A program made the position numbers and the translations under genes. DNA of 64,000 nucleotides from Candidatus Nitrosocosmicus agrestis (GTDB taxonomy: Archaea > Thermoproteota > Nitrososphaeria > Nitrososphaerales > Nitrososphaeraceae): positions 19,561-83,560 of the forward strand of contig NZ_VUYS01000018.1 in NCBI RefSeq assembly GCF_008389435.1, read 5' to 3'. Every line of letters starts with the position of its first letter. Position 1 is the first letter of the stretch. Below the pieces are notes generated by a model. It ran no database searches. It was not told where the DNA came from and saw nothing but the letters and a program-made list of their open reading frames with translations. This document shows, piece by piece, positions 55,967-64,000 of this stretch.

Positions 55967-57271
55967 ATGACATTATCGTTTATAGGGGAAATAACAGACC
56001 CCATCCATAAAAACATAAAGTTCACTAAAGTAGAAAAGGAACTTATTGATACTTATATATTTCAACGATTGAGAAGAATCAGGCAACTTGCTGGTGCTCA
56101 TTTGGTGTATCCGGGGGCACTTCATTCTAGATTTGAACATTCGATTGGATCAATGTTTTTGGCCGGAATGGCCGGCCAGACCCTTCTGGAAAAAGGCTAC
56201 CTTCAGGAATTCGATACCATACAAGAGCTTAGAATATCTGCATTACTTCATGATATTGGTCATGGTCCCTTCTCTCATCTCTATGAGGAAGTCCTATCTT
56301 ATTCTGAGTTTAATTCCCATGAAAAGATGGGTGAAAAGATAATTAATGAAACAATTATTGCTGATACTTTAAAACATAATGGATTTAATCCAAGATCCAT
56401 CTCGGATATTAGTTTTGGTAAGCATAAAACTCGATTTTTGAATGAGGTAATCTCAGGTGGATTGTCTGTAGATTTGATGGATTATCTTCCAAGAGACAGT
56501 TACTTTTCTGGTACCGAATATGGTAAAATCGATTACTTTAGAATTATAAATTCTTTCGAAGTATCCTCAAGTGGAGAATTGGGCATTAGTAAGTCAGCTT
56601 TGTACTCTTACGAGTCCATGCTGATTTCAAGGTATCAAATGTTTAAGGCTGTGTATTTTCACAAAACAGTTCGAGCTGGCGAAGTTATGATTCTAAATGC
56701 AATGAAAAACTTGATCCGCCATGTCAAGCCGGCATCTGAAAATTCACTTGAATACTTCCTTAATTTACATGATGAGATGATCCTTGATACACTAAGCGCG
56801 ATCGAGGGATTAAATGAATCTTCAAATGATTTTAGATATGTCCAACTTTTGAGAGACTATAAAAATCGCAAACTTCTCAAATGTATTTATGAATACCTTT
56901 CTTTATCCAACAAGCGATATGGCCAAGACCAATTGCTCCAAAATAGCAAGATAAATAAGGCTCCATCAAATCTAGAGTATTTTTTAGATTTTGATGCCCG
57001 AGTATCTAGAATCAAGAAATTTATAAATAAATCTCAATCAAACGGCGAATTTATTTTTTTGGATATTTCTAAAGCCCCTTCTATTCCTTTGGCACCCAAA
57101 AAGGAAGAAGTTACTTCAATAATGATTGTGGATAGAAAGGGAGAATATGAAAAATCCTTCGATCAAATACCTTTGATAAATGTAATTTCCGGATACCTTG
57201 ACATGATAAGACTCTATACTACTAAAGAAAACCGAGGCAAGTATGAAGATTTAATGACCGATTTGCTCTGA
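55967..57271 (+). CDS. HD-domain phosphohydrolase (dNTPase/SAMHD1-like)
   Basis: 434 aa. The HD site is seen at HSRFEHSIGSM (His58) and LLHDIGHGPFSHLYEE (His95-Asp96), with the later DLMDYLPRDSYFSGTEYG carrying the final metal Asp. This is the SAMHD1-like subgroup, many of which hydrolyse dNTPs or phosphorylated nucleosides. Its place between tmk and pyrH supports a role in nucleotide pools. The exact substrate is not known. Confidence 0.85.
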   Translation: MTLSFIGEITDPIHKNIKFTKVEKELIDTYIFQRLRRIRQLAGAHLVYPGALHSRFEHSIGSMFLAGMAGQTLLEKGYLQEFDTIQELRISALLHDIGHGPFSHLYEEVLSYSEFNSHEKMGEKIINETIIADTLKHNGFNPRSISDISFGKHKTRFLNEVISGGLSVDLMDYLPRDSYFSGTEYGKIDYFRIINSFEVSSSGELGISKSALYSYESMLISRYQMFKAVYFHKTVRAGEVMILNAMKNLIRHVKPASENSLEYFLNLHDEMILDTLSAIEGLNESSNDFRYVQLLRDYKNRKLLKCIYEYLSLSNKRYGQDQLLQNSKINKAPSNLEYFLDFDARVSRIKKFINKSQSNGEFIFLDISKAPSIPLAPKKEEVTSIMIVDRKGEYEKSFDQIPLINVISGYLDMIRLYTTKENRGKYEDLMTDLL

Positions 57272-57316
57272 TTTATATCTCACAATTTTTATTATCGCAT
57301 TCGAATTTAATAACAA

Positions 57317-58000
57317 ATGGATAAAGAACGTGTTGTTATTAAATTAAGTGGTAGCTTGTTTAATTTTGACACTACAGTCGAAAGGATAAGAGAGTATGTT
57401 GATTTAATTATTGAAGTTAATGGTATTTATCAGCCGATTATTGTAACAGGGGGAGGTAGAATAGCTAGATACTACATTAATATCTGCAGAGATTTGGGAT
57501 TGGATGAAGCTGGACTTGATATGACTGGAATAATGGTTTCTCACTTAAATGCAAAGCTGTTAATGTCTGGGTTGGGCGAACTATGCTATCCGTGCCCACC
57601 CAAAAATCTAGAGGAAATTTCTTTGGCCTTGCAGTCAAATAAGATAATAATAACTGGTGGATTATATCCTGGTCAAAGTACAAATGCTACATCCGCATTA
57701 ATTGCTGAAAGAGCGAATGCAATAAAATTCTTTAATGCAACAGATGTTGAGGGTATTTTTGATTCTGATCCAAATAAAAACCCTCTTGCCAAAATGTATA
57801 GCTCGATCCATGTTCGAGAATGTATTGACATGTTAAAGAACGAAAAATCGATGGCAGGAACCTATGATCTAATGGATCTGATCAGTCTTAAAGTCATTGA
57901 AAGATCCAAATTAAAAGCTGTGGTTTTGAAGTCATCACCAGATAATATTCGCAAATGTGTTATTGAAAATATAAAGTTGGGTACTGAAATAATTATATAG
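57317..58000 (+). CDS. pyrH: UMP kinase (archaeal type)
   Basis: Amino-acid-kinase fold, 227 aa: VVIKLSGSLF for phosphate binding, IIVTGGGRIARYYI, DMTGIMVSHLNAKLL, IITGGLYPGQSTNATSALIAERANA and NATDVEGIFDSDPN. Converts UMP to UDP in pyrimidine synthesis. Third gene of the plus-strand group; its end overlaps the next minus-strand gene by eight bases. Confidence 0.93.
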   Translation: MDKERVVIKLSGSLFNFDTTVERIREYVDLIIEVNGIYQPIIVTGGGRIARYYINICRDLGLDEAGLDMTGIMVSHLNAKLLMSGLGELCYPCPPKNLEEISLALQSNKIIITGGLYPGQSTNATSALIAERANAIKFFNATDVEGIFDSDPNKNPLAKMYSSIHVRECIDMLKNEKSMAGTYDLMDLISLKVIERSKLKAVVLKSSPDNIRKCVIENIKLGTEIII

Positions 58001-58313
58001 TTTTTATGTCACCTTGATACTCTTCGATTCCATCATTCAAAATCTTATCATAAATCCTTAAACCTTCTTCTAGAGTTAATGGCTTTGACTGCGCTTTGGC
58101 AAACCCATCTTCATCAGTAAAATAAATTATTATTTGTTGATCATACTTTTGTTTAGAGACTTGGATTGCTTCACCTACAGGCATAAATCCTTTCTCCTGT
58201 CCCCCATTTTTAATTGTGTAAGTGAGCATTGCAAACCCTGTATACTTAAATAATTTCATCTGCGCATCCTTAGACCTTTTTTGACCTATAAAAGCTGCTT
58301 CATTGTATTTCAT
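57993..58313 (-). CDS. Conserved-looking hypothetical protein, 106 aa
   Basis: A soluble protein without a recognised domain (SKDAQMKLFKYTGFAMLTYTIKNGG..., QQIIIYFTDEDGFAKAQSKPLTLEEGLRIYDKIL). ATG at 58313. Convergent overlap of eight bases with pyrH. It is a real gene by composition; no function can be given. Confidence 0.6.
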   Translation of the reverse strand: MKYNEAAFIGQKRSKDAQMKLFKYTGFAMLTYTIKNGGQEKGFMPVGEAIQVSKQKYDQQIIIYFTDEDGFAKAQSKPLTLEEGLRIYDKILNDGIEEYQGDIKTI

Positions 58314-58429
58314 ACTAAATACAAAAAAACATGCTTAATATTTACATATGATTAGTTTTCAAAGTTAATTGATGTTCAAAGAATTCAATTGCGACATGTA
58401 TTTATAAATAAGGACTACGATTAATTTTT

Positions 58430-58744
58430 ATGGCTTTCGTTAATGGTTTTGAATGGGTTATCATAATAGTTATCGTAGTTGTCATCTTTTTTGGCGCCAA
58501 AAAAATACCCGAATTGGCACGTTCTATGGGAAGAGCAACAACTGAATTCCAAAAAGCCCGAATTGAAGCAAAGAGAACTCTTGCATCTGAAACAGAATAT
58601 ACCGTTGAAGGTAAGAGATCGATTGATAGGGAAAAGTTAGAATCAATCGCAGAAACTTTGGGCGTTGATTACTCAAATAAAAATGATCAAGATTTGAGAA
58701 ATGCAATAGACGAAGAATTGAAAAAACAGGGAGCTCAAGAATAG
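58430..58744 (+). CDS. tatA: Twin-arginine translocase subunit TatA
   Basis: 104 aa: one N-terminal membrane helix (WVIIIVIVVVIFFG), the hinge GAKKIPELARSMGRA with the conserved FGxxKxPEL pattern, and a charged amphipathic helix. Forms the pore for export of folded proteins with TatC, which is not in the window. The start ATG 58430 leaves a short polar lead before the helix, as usual. Confidence 0.92.
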   Translation: MAFVNGFEWVIIIVIVVVIFFGAKKIPELARSMGRATTEFQKARIEAKRTLASETEYTVEGKRSIDREKLESIAETLGVDYSNKNDQDLRNAIDEELKKQGAQE

Positions 58745-58808
58745 AATTGATTGGGAAGTCTTAGGTGATTTTTTATCGATTTATATATCTAACCTTGATC
58801 AGAACTAA

Positions 58809-59903
58809 ATGTATTTGAATAAAGTGTTGGATAGTTATGATTTAAAAAACTTGACAATTGGTGTAATTGGAAGTCATTCTGCACTTGAAATTTTAGACGG
58901 TGCTAAAGATGAAGGTTTTAAAACAATTTGTATCTGCCAAAGAGGTCGAGAGTTACCTTACCAGAGATTTAAAAGACTGTCTGATGGAATAATGATCCTC
59001 GATAGCTTTTCTGATTTAGTTTCTGATGAAATACAAGAAAAATTAATTAAAATGAATACTGTGTTAATTCCTCATAGATCGTTTGTTGTTTATTTAGGAA
59101 CAAAAAATATTGAAGAAAAAATTCGCATCCCAATTTTTGGCAACAAATTTATTTTAAAGGCGGAAGATAGGCATCTTCCTAGGAATCAATATTATTTATT
59201 GAAGGAAGCAGATATCCTATTACCAAAATTATACAGATCACCTTCTGAGATAGATGGCCCTGCGATTGTCAAAATTCAAGATGCTAAAAGGCAACTTGAA
59301 AGGGCCTTTTTTATTGTTACATCTTATGAAGACTATAAAAGGAAATCAGAAACCCGTATTAATTCAGGATTGGTAGACAAGCAGGAACTAGAAAACAAGT
59401 CAACAATTGAACAATTCCTTATAGGGACATATTTCAACTTCAATTATTTTTACTCCCCGATTACAGAAAAGGTTGATTTTTTGGGAATCGAGAGGAGGCT
59501 TCAGAGTAATATTCACGATTATACCACAGCAGTACCCGCTGTAAACCAACTTGATATTAATATAGACTTGCAGAATATAGAGGTGGGCCACACCCCGGCC
59601 AGCATTAGGGAGTCGTTACTTGACAAAGTATTTAAAATGGGTGATAAGTTTGCAAAGACATGTTTAAAGGAATATCCGCCAGGTATTATAGGCCCATATT
59701 CTCTACAATGCGTGGTGACTGTTGATCTGGATATTGTGGTTTATGACGTTTCCCTTAGAGTCCCCGGAAATCCCATATTGGCCACGACTTCTCCATATAC
59801 TAAATATCAATACGGACAGACATTTGGAGTGGGTAGACGAATAGCAATGGAGTTAAAGTCAGCATTAAATGAAAAAGTCAAATTCTCAACTTTGTTTACT
59901 TAA
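58809..59903 (+). CDS. purP: FAICAR synthetase PurP
   Basis: Archaeal 5-formaminoimidazole-4-carboxamide ribonucleotide synthetase. It uses formate and ATP on AICAR in place of the folate-dependent step of bacteria and eukaryotes. ATP-grasp protein of 364 aa with the N-terminal IGVIGSHSALEILDGAKDEGF, KTICICQRGRE, VLIPHRSFVVYLG, and the late GPYSLQCVVTVDLDIVVYDVS and RVPGNPILATTSPY. The family's normal length. Confidence 0.93.
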   Translation: MYLNKVLDSYDLKNLTIGVIGSHSALEILDGAKDEGFKTICICQRGRELPYQRFKRLSDGIMILDSFSDLVSDEIQEKLIKMNTVLIPHRSFVVYLGTKNIEEKIRIPIFGNKFILKAEDRHLPRNQYYLLKEADILLPKLYRSPSEIDGPAIVKIQDAKRQLERAFFIVTSYEDYKRKSETRINSGLVDKQELENKSTIEQFLIGTYFNFNYFYSPITEKVDFLGIERRLQSNIHDYTTAVPAVNQLDINIDLQNIEVGHTPASIRESLLDKVFKMGDKFAKTCLKEYPPGIIGPYSLQCVVTVDLDIVVYDVSLRVPGNPILATTSPYTKYQYGQTFGVGRRIAMELKSALNEKVKFSTLFT

Positions 59904-60019
59904 ATATGATATCTAGCGTAGTTGAATCATAAAGTCTGTTGTCCATTTTTTCGAAACAGTCAGAAAAAAATTACTGATAAATTGGGTTGATTAGGAATAA
60001 AATGCATTTTGTACTTTTT

Positions 60020-62815
60020 TTAAGAATTTTCTTTTGCTATGCATTCAATTGCTTCAAAAACTATTCTATCAAAAGTTTGATGTGACCCAGTGAATTTTCC
60101 ACCACCTTGACTAAAGTATTTGTTTCCTCCTCCTGATCCACCAAACTGTTTTGAGATTTGGCCTGCCAATGTTTTTGCAGAAATAATCTCTGCGATTATA
60201 TGCCCTGCGAATGCAATTATTCTAAGAGAGCCAGATCCGCTTGTAACAAAACCCACATAAATCAAGTTCTTATCATAATCAGTTGCCAGTTTACCAACGT
60301 TTAAGTGAAACTCTTCATCAAAACTATTATCTTCAAGAACATAATAACGAAAATCATTACTAGAGAGTGATTTTAGGTTTAATGGTTTTGACTCCGCCAT
60401 GATTTTTTCTAAGTATAATTCTGAAGTACTTTTCAGCAAATTCTTTATTCTCTTCTTTGATCTGTCTAGTTCTTCCAAATTCTTGGCAAGAGTTTCTAAT
60501 ACTTTTTCTCGATTAGTTCCTAAGCTAGACACTATTTTATGCAATTGATTTTCTTGTGACTGAACTTTTTTTAATGCATTATTTCCAGCTACAAACTCAA
60601 TTCTAACAACTCCATCTTGTATCCTTTCAGTTTTTAGTATTTTGATTAGTCCTATTTCCCCAGTATTAAAAACATGTGTTCCACCGCATGCCTCAATATC
60701 CAAATTGCCTACTTTTACAATTCGGACCTTATTTGAAGGAACCACACCTCCTTGATAAATCCTAAATCCAAAATCCTGTTCTGCTATACCTCTGTCATAA
60801 GAATTAACATAAACGGGTAAATTTTGTCTGACTATGTCATTTGCCTTTTCTTCAATTTCCTCAACTTGTTCTCTAGACAGAGCTGAATGGTGAGTTATAT
60901 CCAGCCTAGCATAATCTTCCTCCTTGAAAGCCGAATTCTGCCAAACCCAAGATCCCAATGTGCTTCTTGATGCCTGATTTATGATATGAGTGGAGGTATG
61001 GTTTCTTGTTATGGCCGAACGTCTTTCCTTTTGTACTATGCAAGTAATTTTATCCCCCCTCTTTGCTTTAAATGAATCCTTGATATGATGCAAAACCACA
61101 TTCTTTATTTTCACAACATTGTCAACTTGGTGGGGACCTATATAACCAAAGTCAGGTTCTTGACCACCACCACGAGGATAAAAGCAGGTTTTATCAAGAA
61201 TTATCAAGTTATCGTTGACGACTTCTAAAACTTTAGCATCAAACACTGTTTGCTCGGGATGAATATAGTAAACAAGGTCAGTATCTGTCATTGAATCAAG
61301 ATCCAGATTCAAATCAATGCCGAGATCGTTTTTGTCCATTTTTTTACTCTTTCCTGAAGAATGAATTTCTGAAATTCGAGTGTAAAAATTTGAAGGTACC
61401 GAATCAATCAATCCATATTCAACCAGATAATCTGGAGTAACCCCATCTGACTCGTATAATCTAATCAAGTCTTCAATGGTTAATCTTGTTTTCTCCTTCT
61501 TAATTCTTGATGATATCGTGGCAATCCTAGATTGAGTTTCTAAGTATCTGTCTGTTTCAATTTTGAGTATAGTATAAATGTCATCTCTATACTCTGCCAA
61601 GTCTTTATACATTGGACTTAACTGTTCGATATGGAAATCTACAATATCTGTTAATTTAATATTGAGATTCAACTGTTTTAACAGAGATAACGTTCTCCTA
61701 AGTATTACTCTAAGGTTATAGCCACCCCCAACATTTGATGGAAGCGAACCATCGCTTATCGCAAAAACAAGAGTTCTAGTATGGTCTATAACCGTGTAAA
61801 GTGATTCATAAGGGGTTACGATTTTATTTAATGTTCCTAATTCAATACCAATTTCTTTAGCAATTTCATTTTTAATTGCTGATATGTCATTATTAGACTC
61901 TAATTTTGAGGATACATGTTTAAAATAAGAAGATAATATCGTCGGGTTATCTTTGTACTTTGAATTTGGAGAATCAAATCCAAATCCAGTTTCCTTTTGA
62001 ATCTTTTTTAATACCAAGTCAAATGTACAATCGTAACTTGTGGGTGTCCCATTAGTCATCCAGCATAATCTCTCCAATCCTGCCCCCATGTCGATTATTC
62101 TATTTTTCATTATTCTGTGATTTTTTTCACTACCTTCGAATTCAGTAAATACTGCGTTACCCAATTCGAGTCCTCTAACAAAGTACTCCAAGGAACAACC
62201 AAAAGCTCCCGCTCCGATCCACACATCTTCCACAAATGTAATTTCTGAAGGGGGGATACCCAGGACGTCGACTAGCATACCAAAATCCAAATCTATACAT
62301 CTGTCCTTCCAGTAACCTCCAGTTGAATCTGCATCACATGTTTGTCCAATCATACAAAAGGAAGTGTAGTGTCTTCCTGTTGAACCTACATTTTCAACGT
62401 CATTAAATCGGAGACACATTTGTGGAACCACCAGAGGATTCTTTGGCAACTCGAAGATTACCTTATTTTCGGCAATTCTTTGAAAATCAACTATAGAAGC
62501 GATGGTGTAATAGAGATCTTCCCTCCATCTACATACAACTGGATATCGATTTACTATACTATGACCGTTCTTTTCAAAATAAGTCTTAATTTTATCCCAT
62601 GTTTCTGCGTAGCTATATCTGTTAGAAGTTGGCGGATTTCCGATGAAATCATAGTTTTGATGATCTGGGCAGGTATTTTTCTCAACAATTGACCAGTAAA
62701 AACGACCACAAATCGAACAACCTTGTCTTTTAAAATCTAGACGTTCAAATAGCGATACCTTGTAATATTTCTCGTAGTCTGTAGAAAAAGTAGAAAGGAG
62801 AGACGATTTGTTCAA
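60020..62815 (-). CDS. alaS: Alanyl-tRNA synthetase (archaeal type)
   Basis: 931 aa, typical of archaeal AlaRS with an extra N-terminal zinc-binding segment (CSICGRFYWS). Aminoacylation domain: SYAETWDKIKTYFEKNGHSIVNRYPVVCRWREDLYYTIASI, NDVENVGSTGRHYTSF. Editing domain: HTSTH and CGGTHVFNTGEIG supply the metal ligands. C-terminal Gly-rich part (KQFGGSGGGNKYFSQGGGKFTGS) completes it. TTG at 62815 is the only suitable start. The thioredoxin gene lies 68 bases upstream on the same strand. Confidence 0.95.
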   Translation of the reverse strand: MNKSSLLSTFSTDYEKYYKVSLFERLDFKRQGCSICGRFYWSIVEKNTCPDHQNYDFIGNPPTSNRYSYAETWDKIKTYFEKNGHSIVNRYPVVCRWREDLYYTIASIVDFQRIAENKVIFELPKNPLVVPQMCLRFNDVENVGSTGRHYTSFCMIGQTCDADSTGGYWKDRCIDLDFGMLVDVLGIPPSEITFVEDVWIGAGAFGCSLEYFVRGLELGNAVFTEFEGSEKNHRIMKNRIIDMGAGLERLCWMTNGTPTSYDCTFDLVLKKIQKETGFGFDSPNSKYKDNPTILSSYFKHVSSKLESNNDISAIKNEIAKEIGIELGTLNKIVTPYESLYTVIDHTRTLVFAISDGSLPSNVGGGYNLRVILRRTLSLLKQLNLNIKLTDIVDFHIEQLSPMYKDLAEYRDDIYTILKIETDRYLETQSRIATISSRIKKEKTRLTIEDLIRLYESDGVTPDYLVEYGLIDSVPSNFYTRISEIHSSGKSKKMDKNDLGIDLNLDLDSMTDTDLVYYIHPEQTVFDAKVLEVVNDNLIILDKTCFYPRGGGQEPDFGYIGPHQVDNVVKIKNVVLHHIKDSFKAKRGDKITCIVQKERRSAITRNHTSTHIINQASRSTLGSWVWQNSAFKEEDYARLDITHHSALSREQVEEIEEKANDIVRQNLPVYVNSYDRGIAEQDFGFRIYQGGVVPSNKVRIVKVGNLDIEACGGTHVFNTGEIGLIKILKTERIQDGVVRIEFVAGNNALKKVQSQENQLHKIVSSLGTNREKVLETLAKNLEELDRSKKRIKNLLKSTSELYLEKIMAESKPLNLKSLSSNDFRYYVLEDNSFDEEFHLNVGKLATDYDKNLIYVGFVTSGSGSLRIIAFAGHIIAEIISAKTLAGQISKQFGGSGGGNKYFSQGGGKFTGSHQTFDRIVFEAIECIAKENS

Positions 62816-62883
62816 ATTAAAAATGACTTAAGACAAAAGCATATTAATACTTTGAATGGATTGCAAGAAAAAGGTTAGATTCC

Positions 62884-63222
62884 TTATGAAGACGAAATCG
62901 CTTCATTTATAAATTTAACATAGGTGTCCTTTGGAGCAGCTCCAATTGTTCTTTTGATCTCTTTTCCATTTTTAAATATTAATAATGAAGGAATCGACTG
63001 AATTCCATACTTCATAGCAATTTCTTGATTTTCGTCTACATTTAGTTTAACAACCTTGATCTTATCAGAGTAAGATTGAGCTATTTGTTCTACTACCGGA
63101 CCAACCATACGGCAAGGACCGCACCACTCAGCCCAAAAGTCTACAAAAACTGGTTTATCGGACTTCAAAACCTCTGAATCCCAATTTCCTGTTGTTACGT
63201 GGATGACATTGTCGTTTCCCAT
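62884..63222 (-). CDS. trxA: Thioredoxin
   Basis: 112 aa with the active site WCGPC at residues 33-37, [32 protein letters not shown] containing the conserved cis-proline (IPS), and the final helix. Reduces protein disulphides. ATG at 63222; precedes alaS on the same strand and may be cotranscribed. Confidence 0.95.
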   Translation of the reverse strand: MGNDNVIHVTTGNWDSEVLKSDKPVFVDFWAEWCGPCRMVGPVVEQIAQSYSDKIKVVKLNVDENQEIAMKYGIQSIPSLLIFKNGKEIKRTIGAAPKDTYVKFINEAISSS

Positions 63223-63680
63223 AATAACAATTATACGGTGACCGTATTTGAATATTTGTCATATCCAAATATTGATTGTCTTTTAGTTCTGTTATTTTTT
63301 TAGCGGCTTTTAGAAAGATTATTTGGTATTATGGGTCGATGAGGAATGTAAATGATGTATTAATGAAACTACTTATATGTCATTAGATTTAATTAATTTT
63401 TAGCATTTATGAAGGCAAGAATCCAAACTTAGTGTATGTAAGTCAAGTTTGTTGTAGCCTAACCTTTTAACCTCTCTACCAAGAAATATGTCAAATTTAA
63501 TCTTAAAATGTATTAAAATAGTAACGATTACCTTTTACAATTAATACTGGGTTTTAATAGCGTATGCTTTCAAAGTTTCAATAAATTATCTGATCGTAAT
63601 TTCGAGCTCATCTTTATTTTCAACTTCTTCCGTAAATTTGATAACTTTGACTGAATATGATATTGGTAGAATGAAAAGCT
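63223..63680. other. Intergenic region, no gene seen
   Basis: 458 bases upstream of trxA. It must contain its promoter on the right side of 63222. No ORF or RNA is recognised. Confidence 0.45.
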
Positions 63681-63857
63681 TTACAATTTTATTATATCTT
63701 TAGTAAAAAAAGCCAAAGCATCTCGGCAATCACAGAATGGGTATCTTCCTGGAATCGACCCTCCTACGCTAAATTTGCCTATTCCGAAGGAGGAGCAAAA
63801 ATGCTTTTCTATAAGGTTTTGGTTTATTCTTATTAATGAATCAGAAATTCTGTTCAT
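63681..63857 (-). CDS. Possible 58-residue small protein
   Basis: ATG 63857 to TAA 63681-63683 encodes MNRISDSLIRINQNLIEKHFC..., with CDC in PFCDCRDALAFF and Gly-rich middle GIGKFSVGGSIPGRYP. The composition is less biased than a chance AT-rich frame would give. No ribosome-binding site or family is recognised. Its start lies only four bases from the inferred IS boundary, so it may have lost its original promoter. Confidence 0.3.
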   Translation of the reverse strand: MNRISDSLIRINQNLIEKHFCSSFGIGKFSVGGSIPGRYPFCDCRDALAFFTKDIIKL

Positions 63858-63860
63858 AAT

Positions 63861-64000
63861 GCGCTGTTAACTTCGAAAAATCTATAGCTTGAAGATGTCC
63901 GTTTTCTGATATATTGACCAAAAGAAACAGGACATCTTCGTCAGATATTGACCGTGCATTGTATTTGTATTTTCTTGGCTTGTCAACTAGAGGTGTTTCC
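63861..64000 (+). mobile_element. Second decayed copy of the IS, left end (cut by window edge)
   Basis: From about 63861 the plus strand matches the 5' part of the transposase at 29330-29500 read in its coding direction. Shared pieces are TATAGCTTGAAGATG, ATTGACCGTGCATTGTATTT against ATCGACCGTGCATTGTATTT, and the CTTGTCAACTAGAGGTGTT region. The end CTGTTAACTT also matches the terminal repeat at 28807-28816. Small deletions break the reading frame, so this copy is also inactive, at least at its start. Confidence 0.7.

Noticed and set aside
1..64000. CRISPR array
   Set aside because: No regularly spaced direct repeats and no cas gene were seen; the only tandem repeat is the 9-bp coding repeat at 8701-8754.

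Overview
The window reads as an ammonia-oxidising archaeon (Nitrososphaerota/Thaumarchaeota). The low GC content judged by eye, the frequent TTG starts, the many secreted or Cache-type sensor proteins and the gene set (archaeal AlaRS, PurP, A/V-type ATPase, mannosyl-3-phosphoglycerate synthase, methylmalonyl-CoA epimerase, a small blue copper protein) suggest a Nitrosocosmicus-like lineage. This placement is inference; no 16S rRNA or amo gene lies in the window.

Region 1 to 10.6 kb: a truncated patatin-like lipase, three surface or membrane proteins (an FTR1-like extracytoplasmic domain, a Cache-domain sensor, an anchored unknown), a mannosylglycerate-type osmolyte gene (mpgS) divergent from a SerB-like HAD phosphatase, asparagine synthetase, a J-domain protein, a DUF2299-like protein with a 9-bp tandem repeat, and a SAM methyltransferase. 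Region 10.9 to 19.7 kb: a complete ATPase operon in the order K-E-C-F-A-B-D-(small TM protein)-H-I, probably the V-type variant. The 52-residue membrane protein between D and H is easily missed. Region 19.7 to 27.8 kb: several very small zinc-ribbon, zinc-finger and ribbon-helix-helix-like proteins, methylmalonyl-CoA epimerase, a 725-aa membrane receptor with an amino-acid-binding-protein-like domain, a DUF308 membrane protein and a stand-alone Lrp/AsnC ligand-binding domain. Region 27.8 to 30.4 kb is gene-poor and holds a decayed insertion sequence with visible target duplications.

Region 30.4 to 49.2 kb is an integrated mobile element of about 18.8 kb in the 3' end of a tRNA-Ser(GCT) gene. 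It is bounded by a 22-bp direct repeat and carries a tyrosine recombinase that starts inside the tRNA. Next to the recombinase are a winged-helix regulator, an antitoxin-like RHH protein, a zinc ribbon, an MCM-like helicase and a primase-polymerase. The left half is a block of five unrecognised genes: two paralogues sharing a C-terminal domain, a beta-rich protein, a 1076-aa helical protein and a 279-aa protein with a perfect palindrome against its start codon. This block is the best candidate for an undescribed system, possibly defence-related.

Region 49.3 to 64 kb returns to core genes: a second Lrp/AsnC-type domain protein, a CHRD-domain secreted protein, a stretch with two strong hairpins and no convincing gene, a cupredoxin, a class V aminotransferase, a P-loop protein, then nucleotide metabolism genes (tmk, an HD phosphohydrolase, pyrH, purP) with tatA, and alaS with thioredoxin. 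At the right edge a second decayed copy of the same insertion sequence begins.
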